Shown: positions 1-4,637 of the stretch, in pieces
Layout of the letters: each line of letters opens with the position of its first letter
Numbering within the stretch: the first letter of the stretch is position 1
Origin: a bacterium ADurb.Bin374
GTDB taxonomy: Bacteria > Riflebacteria > Ozemobacteria > Ozemobacterales > Ozemobacteraceae
DNA length: 6,305 bases
Reading direction: 5' to 3'
Assembly (NCBI GenBank): GCA_002068715.1
Contig: MWAR01000195.1
Span: forward strand, 1 to 6,305
Made by a program: the position numbers and the translations under genes
Notes under the pieces: model-generated
Databases searched by the model: none
The model's input: the letters and a program-made list of their open reading frames with translations, nothing else
Told to the model about the DNA's origin: nothing

Positions 1-1398
1 GTCATCGCCGGTGATGAGGATGTCGACGCCGGCCTCGGCCGTCAGCGGCTTCCCGTCGCGGGTCAGCAGGGAGCAGGTGCCCCAGGTGATGACCGTCTTG
101 ACGCCCGCCATGATCGGCGAATCGCTCTTGAGCACGTGGGCGAGAACGCCCCACGGCTTGTTGGTCTTGTTCGTGTTGTCCCACACCTGGTCGTCATTGT
201 AACGTATGGCCGAGCCGAGCTTGCCGAGCAGGTTGTTGAGGGTGTTGCGCCCGTCGAGGTCGGAGGAATCCCAGTCGCAGGACATGACCAGCCGCCCGCC
301 TGCCATGAACCACTCGACGACCGCATTCATCTCGGGATCCATGATCGGAAGCGAGGTGTTCGGCAGCATGACGATCGCGAACCGGTTCAGCATCTCGGGA
401 GTGATTAGATTCAGCGTGTAATACACCTTGAAGCCGTTCTTCAACATATGGCGCTCGAACGTCTCCATCTTGTCGGAAGCGGCGTTCCCGTGCGCGGCAT
501 CAACGAGGATGTTGATCGCGCGATCCGACTCGGCGGCATCGTTCCAAAACTTGACTTCGCGGGACGGGATGCGCTTCGACGGGTTCTGCCCAGTGACCCA
601 CATCATGGCGTTGTAGGCCAGCTGCGGGTGGGAATACATGAACGAGTCGTAGCTGTCGTGAAGCTTCTTGACTCCGCCGGCGCGGCGCGCTGAAGGATCG
701 GCGACGGGGGTGGCGGTGCCGTCGTCGAAGGGGGAGCTGTCACCGAGGCCGATCACGCGGCCTTTTCCGGCTTCGGCGGCGACGACGTAGGGGGCTTTCT
801 TGTAGCGGCTGTCGATCAGGCCGACCGCTTTCGCGTCGCCAGTCGGGGCCAGGGTGAACGTCGAGGCGGCCCAGGCGCCCACGGCGCGCACGCCGAACAT
901 GGCAGGGTGCTCCTTGTTCATCGCACCGCTCACCGGGGCTTCATACAGGTAGTTGCCGGTGAAGGTGAAGCCGAACTCGCCGCAGAAGGTGTTCAGGGCC
1001 TTGACGGCGTCCCAGCCGTCGTTGTCGCGGTCGGCGTTCCCGTGGTCGCCGATCAGGAACGCGCCGCCGCCGTTCTTGACGAACTCGACGATGGCGGTCT
1101 GCTCGGCCTGCTCGTAGGGGTTGTTCGGCTCGGCGAGAATTACGGCGTCATACCCGGCGAGCAGGTCGGGCGTGAACCGCCGGTTCGACGAGACCTTGCT
1201 GAGGGAGTCGATGCTGAATCCGTTCTCCTTGAGCATGTCACACATCTCGGAGTAGGCGCCCGAGACGATCCAGTCAGCGTTGCCGGCGGTCTGGCCGTGC
1301 GTATCGTCATACAACACCTTGGTGCCGGCGGCCGAGGCGGGCAGGCAGGTGCACACAAGTGCCGCGACGGCAAGGACGAACGTCAGAAATTTCTTCAT
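1..1398 (-). CDS. Exported protein with two tandem DUF4350/IFT52-like domains, C-terminus outside the window
   Basis: The frame is open from an ATG at 1398 to the window edge (466 codons seen, no stop). A strong Shine-Dalgarno (AGGGGGAA at 1404-1411, minus strand) sits 5-6 bases upstream. Residues 1-24 form a Sec signal peptide: a lysine pair, a hydrophobic core, then an ASA-A type cleavage site. The mature part holds two related domains. Copy 1 (about 27-226) has LYDDTHGQTAGNADW at 29-43, an NGGG turn at 109-112 and DHGNADRD at 118-125. Copy 2 (from about 294) has LVDAAHGNA at 298-306, a matching AGG turn at 366-368 and DWDSSDLD at 375-382. These features fit the DUF4350/IFT52-like family, which has a class I glutamine-amidotransferase fold but normally no amidotransferase catalytic Cys. 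No enzymatic role is known to me. The protein is probably periplasmic or secreted. The family call is from memory of motifs; export and the duplication are read directly. Confidence 0.85.
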   Translation of the reverse strand, partial: MKKFLTFVLAVAALVCTCLPASAAGTKVLYDDTHGQTAGNADWIVSGAYSEMCDMLKENGFSIDSLSKVSSNRRFTPDLLAGYDAVILAEPNNPYEQAEQTAIVEFVKNGGGAFLIGDHGNADRDNDGWDAVKALNTFCGEFGFTFTGNYLYEAPVSGAMNKEHPAMFGVRAVGAWAASTFTLAPTGDAKAVGLIDSRYKKAPYVVAAEAGKGRVIGLGDSSPFDDGTATPVADPSARRAGGVKKLHDSYDSFMYSHPQLAYNAMMWVTGQNPSKRIPSREVKFWNDAAESDRAINILVDAAHGNAASDKMETFERHMLKNGFKVYYTLNLITPEMLNRFAIVMLPNTSLPIMDPEMNAVVEWFMAGGRLVMSCDWDSSDLDGRNTLNNLLGKLGSAIRYNDDQVWDNTNKTNKPWGVLAHVLKSDSPIMAGVKTVITWGTCSLLTRDGKPLTAEAGVDILITGDD

Positions 1399-1403
1399 AT
1401 CAA

Positions 1404-1411
1404 TTCCCCCT
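1404..1411 (-). promoter_or_regulatory. Ribosome binding site of the duplicated-domain gene
   Basis: On the minus strand AGGGGGAA lies 5 bases before the ATG at 1398. It fixes that start and agrees with the signal peptide that begins there. Confidence 0.75.
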
Positions 1412-1435
1412 GTATGAGACTAATGCGATTCATCG

Positions 1436-1464
1436 AGTATACGAAATACCCATGCAATGGGCAA
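1436..1464 (-). promoter_or_regulatory. Sigma70-type promoter for the gene starting at 1398
   Basis: On the minus strand a -35 element TTGCCC (1459-1464, four of six consensus bases) is followed after exactly 17 bases by a -10 element TATACT (1436-1441, five of six). Transcription would begin near 1428-1430, giving a leader of about 30 bases that contains the Shine-Dalgarno. It lies in the 103-base gap between the beta-propeller gene's stop (1502) and the next start (1398), which is more AT-rich than the flanking genes. This suggests that the gene at 1398 is transcribed independently of the upstream operon. It is a sequence match only. Confidence 0.6.
1449..1461. repeat. Short inverted repeat overlapping the -35 element
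   Basis: CCCAT and ATGGG form a perfect inverted repeat with a 3-base centre (GCA on the plus strand). It covers half of the -35 element and most of the promoter spacer, a position where a dimeric repressor would block RNA polymerase. The five-base arms are short enough to arise by chance, so an operator role is only a suggestion. Confidence 0.3.
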
Positions 1465-1501
1465 GTGATCGGAACGGATACCCCTGAAACCGGCGCTGCG
1501 G

Positions 1502-3451
1502 CTACTCTTCTGGAAGCGGTGGAAGATCTGTCGCGGCTCCGGGAGGCGGCGTCGAGGTGGCCGTGGTTGTCGTTCCAGAAGCGAGGTTGCCGCTTCCTTT
1601 CGATTCTTTCTCTTCTTCGTCCGAAGCGCGCGGCGGCTTCACCTCGCCGATACCGGCAGCCGGCCCCTTCCAGAGACTCAGCGGCCCGCGGCTGTTCGAG
1701 AGGAAATACAGGGTTTGCAGGTCCCTGGACAGCTCGAACCGCCGGAGGTTGTAAGACTCGAGCAGATTGACGAGCGATGTGATGTCCGGCTTCGAAAGCG
1801 GCATGAAATACACCTCGTTCCTCTCCGGGAAGGGATACGGCATCTGCCGAAGGCAGAACGTGGAAACCCGGTTGGGCATCGCCGCCGGAAGGGGCAGCCC
1901 GAGGAACCACCGTGTCTTGAATCTGTCCATGTAGAGCTGGTTGCCCTGCGCCATTCCGGCATCGTAGAGAAGACGGAATTTCGAGTCCATCGTTTTGAAA
2001 GCGTAGCAGTAGTCCATTGCCAGGTCGACGGCGCCGAACTCCGGACCGCCGTTCCCGCTTTTCGCGCCGGGTTCGGGAGTGAGGCGCGCGGCGAAAGTAG
2101 GTGCGAGGTCCCAGAGGGGGCTCGAAGTGCGCTGCATGCGCAGATGCCCCTCGAGATACAGAATCCGGTCACGGGTCCAGAACGAGATTAGCTTGATGGT
2201 GTCGCTCGAGACGTGGCGTTGTTCGGGCAGTTCGATTGCCTTGCCGAATTCGTTCAGGTTGTAACGCCGCAGCGTCGCCCCCTTGAAATCCCGGTCGTCG
2301 AACTCCTTCTTGTCGCGGGCCTGGCCATCGACTTCCACGAGGGCGAACGCGCGTGCGTCCGGCGACCAGACGATCTCGGAAAGCTGGCTTGAAACTGTGA
2401 CGATATTCGGCGCGATCAGCCTGGCGCCGAGATCGATGAGACTGATGTCGTGGTCCGTGACGAAGAACAGCCGCTTTCCGTCGGGAGACCAGTAGGGAAA
2501 GGCGAACTGGTAATTCCCGTCGATCTGGGTCTGGTTCGAAACGAGCTCGTCGAACCGGCCGTTCGAGGCGTCGTAGACAAAAAGAACCCGGTCGAGCGTG
2601 TCCCGGTTCAGCACGATGCCGGCGAGCTGCTGCCCGGTGGGGGACCATTCCATGTCGAGGAGCTGGGCCTGGATGTCGGGAAACAGGGACAACGGCTGAG
2701 CGCCCTTGCTTCGCAGATGGAGCAGCTTCGGGCTTCCGTTCTCGGTGAAGGCGAGCCATCTTCCGTCCACCGAGCAGCGCAGGAAACCGTACGGCCAGCG
2801 GCCGTGTTCCAGGAGAATCGAGCCTGTCGCGGCGCCGGGCAGGTAAGCGATATGGTTCGTCGTTTCATCCGAGCGAAGGGTCAGGACGCCGTCCGTGCCG
2901 GTCAGCTCGAAATCGACATCGGGGTGGATTTCCCGGAGATTGTCTGACAGGCAGGAAAAGCCGTGCCGCGTTTCCACCGTGTTATTGCGCCTGGGCAGGT
3001 GATCGCGTATCTGCATCACGGATTTCACGTCGTCGATCAGGCGTGAGGAGGCGGTATCGCGAAGTTTCTTGAGCGCCGCGTTCACCTGGAGGAGAATCGA
3101 GTTGAGTCCGAGATCGTTCAGGGTGATGCGATTGGGCCCGGGATTCGTCATCATATTGTTCGCCGAGGAATATTCGAGCGTCAACTGTGTGTCGGAGGCG
3201 ATGTGGCCCATGCGGATGAGCACGGCGAGATAGTGATCTAGAATGTTCGTGACGAAGTTGAGGCGGGAGACGTCGCGATTCAGCGGCCCGCCGTCGCCCT
3301 GCCGGAGAGGCGGCTGGAAATAAATCTTGACGCGGTCGCCCGTGAACGCGATGTTTCCCTCGCTCGGGCCGGGGGCCGCCGATGCGGGATCGGATGCCGC
3401 GAAGGCAAGGCAGGAAACGGCGATGAGAACGAAGGCGATGGCGCGCTGCAT
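1502..3451 (-). CDS. Exported TolB/PD40-like beta-propeller protein of unknown function
   Basis: This 649-residue protein starts at the ATG at 3451, preceded by GGGAG seven bases upstream, and ends at TAG (1502-1504). The frame is open for another 26 codons to an ATG at 3529, but those residues are not signal-like and would bury the export signal. Residues 1-26 form a Sec signal peptide with possible cleavage after AFA (18) or ASA (26). Residues 30-210 are an unrecognised domain. From about 220 there are repeated blades of the TolB/PD40 (WD40-like) kind: SVDGRWLAF (228-235), MEWSPTGQQLA (267-277), YWSPDGKRLFF (320-330), IVWSPDARAFALV (360-372), and a late one, LSRDLQTLYFLSN (574-586). Residues 608-649 are low-complexity: acidic/Lys, a Thr run, then Pro-rich ending LPPLPEE, probably disordered. 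Such propellers usually bind proteins or ligands. No Tol-Pal genes are nearby, so it should not be called tolB. It lies 94 bases after ispG, same strand. Confidence 0.85.
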   Translation of the reverse strand: MQRAIAFVLIAVSCLAFAASDPASAAPGPSEGNIAFTGDRVKIYFQPPLRQGDGGPLNRDVSRLNFVTNILDHYLAVLIRMGHIASDTQLTLEYSSANNMMTNPGPNRITLNDLGLNSILLQVNAALKKLRDTASSRLIDDVKSVMQIRDHLPRRNNTVETRHGFSCLSDNLREIHPDVDFELTGTDGVLTLRSDETTNHIAYLPGAATGSILLEHGRWPYGFLRCSVDGRWLAFTENGSPKLLHLRSKGAQPLSLFPDIQAQLLDMEWSPTGQQLAGIVLNRDTLDRVLFVYDASNGRFDELVSNQTQIDGNYQFAFPYWSPDGKRLFFVTDHDISLIDLGARLIAPNIVTVSSQLSEIVWSPDARAFALVEVDGQARDKKEFDDRDFKGATLRRYNLNEFGKAIELPEQRHVSSDTIKLISFWTRDRILYLEGHLRMQRTSSPLWDLAPTFAARLTPEPGAKSGNGGPEFGAVDLAMDYCYAFKTMDSKFRLLYDAGMAQGNQLYMDRFKTRWFLGLPLPAAMPNRVSTFCLRQMPYPFPERNEVYFMPLSKPDITSLVNLLESYNLRRFELSRDLQTLYFLSNSRGPLSLWKGPAAGIGEVKPPRASDEEEKESKGSGNLASGTTTTATSTPPPGAATDLPPLPEE

Positions 3452-3458
3452 GGATACG

Positions 3459-3463
3459 CTCCC
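3459..3463 (-). promoter_or_regulatory. Ribosome binding site that decides the beta-propeller start
   Basis: GGGAG on the minus strand lies seven bases before the ATG at 3451. Together with the signal peptide that follows, it favours 3451 over the in-frame ATG at 3529, which lies only 16 bases after the ispG stop. Confidence 0.7.
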
Positions 3464-3478
3464 AGGGAATGATCTGTC

Positions 3479-3501
3479 TCGCCCCGGTGATGCCGGGACA
3501 A
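3479..3501 (-). other. GC-rich hairpin in the gap between ispG and the beta-propeller gene
   Basis: The minus-strand RNA can form a nine-pair stem (arms 3493-3501 and 3479-3487, two G-U pairs) with a five-base CAUCA loop. No run of U follows, so it is not a standard intrinsic terminator. It ends 15 bases before the Shine-Dalgarno at 3459-3463. It could act as a weak transcript barrier, a processing or mRNA-stability element between the two genes, or it could be chance in GC-rich DNA. Confidence 0.35.
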
Positions 3502-3545
3502 GGGTATTTACCACAATTCGCGCGTTCACGGAAAGGCGGCGCGCG

Positions 3546-4637
3546 TCATTTTTTCGATGCGGTGTCGGTTTCTTCGCCCAGGCTTTGTCGGATCACGTCG
3601 AGCAGACCGTCGACCAGTTCCGACGCCGGAAGGGTTTTCACGATGCGGCCGTTTTTGAAGACCAGCCCGCTCTCCTTGCCTCCGGCGATACCGAAATCGG
3701 CCTGCCTGGCCTCGCCCGGGCCGTTGACGGCGCAGCCCATGACCGCGATCGTGATCGGGGCGCGGAGTGACGCGACGCGCCGGCTGACCTCTCGGGCGAT
3801 GTTCTGCAGGGGAATCTGGCAGCGGCCGCAGGTGGGGCAGGAGACGATGGTTGGCCCTGCTTCGCGTAGACCGGCGCACCGCAGGATGCGGATGCCGGTC
3901 GCGACCTCCTCGGCGGAATCGCCGGTGAGCGAGACGCGGAGCGTGTCGCCAATTCCCTCCATGAGCAGGGCTCCGATTCCCATGGCGGAACGGACGATGC
4001 CCTCTTCGGGGAGGCCCGATTCGGTCACTCCGAGATGGAGCGGGTGCTCGCAGGAGCGGGCGACGATTCGGGTCGCCTCGAGCATCGTGGGCAGGTCGAA
4101 TGCCTTCACGGCGATCTTGATCGCCGAAAATCCGACGCTCTCGAGCAGGGAAACTTCTTTCAGGGCCGACTCCGCGAGCGCTGCCGCCGTGACGCCGCCG
4201 TGCTTGGCGGCCATCGCCGGGTCGAGAGAGCCGGCGTTCACCCCGACCCTGATCGGTACGCCGCGCTCCGCGGCTGCGCGAGCCACTGAGCGGACCTTGT
4301 CGGCGTCGCGGAGATTGCCGGGATTCAGTCTCAATCCGTGAACACCCTTCTCCAGGGCGCACAGGGCAAGGGTGTGGTCGAAATGGATGTCGGCGAGGAC
4401 CGGGATCGGCGAGCGCGGAACGATTGCGCCGAGCGCCTCCGCCGCCGCCATGTCGGGAACCGCCAGCCGGATGATCTCGCACCCAGCGAACGCGAGCCGT
4501 TCGATCTCACGGACCGTCGCCTCGGCATTGCGCGTGTCCGTCTTGGTCATCGTCTGGACGGTGACGGGCGCTCCGCCTCCCACCTGGACCCTGCCGAGCC
4601 GTATCGCATTCGAATGGCGCCGTTGTGATCTCGTCAT
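3546..4637 (-). CDS. ispG: 4-hydroxy-3-methylbut-2-en-1-yl diphosphate synthase (IspG/GcpE)
   Basis: IspG is a cytoplasmic iron-sulfur enzyme that catalyses the penultimate MEP-pathway step. It reductively opens 2-C-methyl-D-erythritol 2,4-cyclodiphosphate to HMBPP using ferredoxin or flavodoxin electrons. The 363 residues match the short bacterial form, without the insert seen in plants and some bacteria. The N-terminal TIM-barrel includes VTVQTMTKTDT (25-35), LADIHFDH (81-88), GLRLNPGN (101-108) and VGVNAGSLD (131-139). The C-terminal cluster domain has SCPTCGRC (266-273) and GCAVNGPGEA (301-310). By comparison with the E. coli protein, C267, C270 and C302 should bind the 4Fe-4S cluster, with E309 as the fourth ligand; all are present. 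The start at 4637 has GGAGA eight bases upstream and overlaps the previous stop as ATGA. No other MEP gene is in the window. The enzyme looks intact. Confidence 0.97.
   Translation of the reverse strand: MTRSQRRHSNAIRLGRVQVGGGAPVTVQTMTKTDTRNAEATVREIERLAFAGCEIIRLAVPDMAAAEALGAIVPRSPIPVLADIHFDHTLALCALEKGVHGLRLNPGNLRDADKVRSVARAAAERGVPIRVGVNAGSLDPAMAAKHGGVTAAALAESALKEVSLLESVGFSAIKIAVKAFDLPTMLEATRIVARSCEHPLHLGVTESGLPEEGIVRSAMGIGALLMEGIGDTLRVSLTGDSAEEVATGIRILRCAGLREAGPTIVSCPTCGRCQIPLQNIAREVSRRVASLRAPITIAVMGCAVNGPGEARQADFGIAGGKESGLVFKNGRIVKTLPASELVDGLLDVIRQSLGEETDTASKK

Noticed and set aside
1465..1501. Terminator after the propeller gene
   Set aside because: I found no stem followed by a T-run in this stretch, so transcription stop here cannot be supported.
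907..1770. Plus-strand open frame of 287 codons antisense to the exported-protein gene, the promoter gap and the propeller gene's 3' end
   Set aside because: It crosses two well-supported minus-strand genes and the gap between them, has low-complexity Val/Gly/Ala and Arg-rich composition typical of antisense frames in GC-rich DNA, and shows no recognisable domain.
1502..3451. Naming the propeller gene tolB
   Set aside because: Length, the N-terminal region, the tail and the absence of pal/tolA/tolQ/tolR neighbours do not fit TolB; only the blade motif is shared.
3452..3529. Upstream in-frame ATG at 3529 as the start of the propeller gene
   Set aside because: The added 26 residues would bury the signal peptide, whereas the ATG at 3451 has a well-spaced GGGAG and begins a textbook signal sequence.
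3519..3545. CGCGCG inverted repeat just after the ispG stop as an intrinsic terminator
   Set aside because: The arms are six bases with a 15-base loop and no T-run follows; alternating CG arms of this length are expected by chance here.
3469..4341. Plus-strand open frame of 290 codons antisense to ispG
   Set aside because: It lies opposite the strongly conserved ispG. Its Ser/Arg/Pro/Ala-rich translation is what an antisense frame of a GC-rich gene gives.
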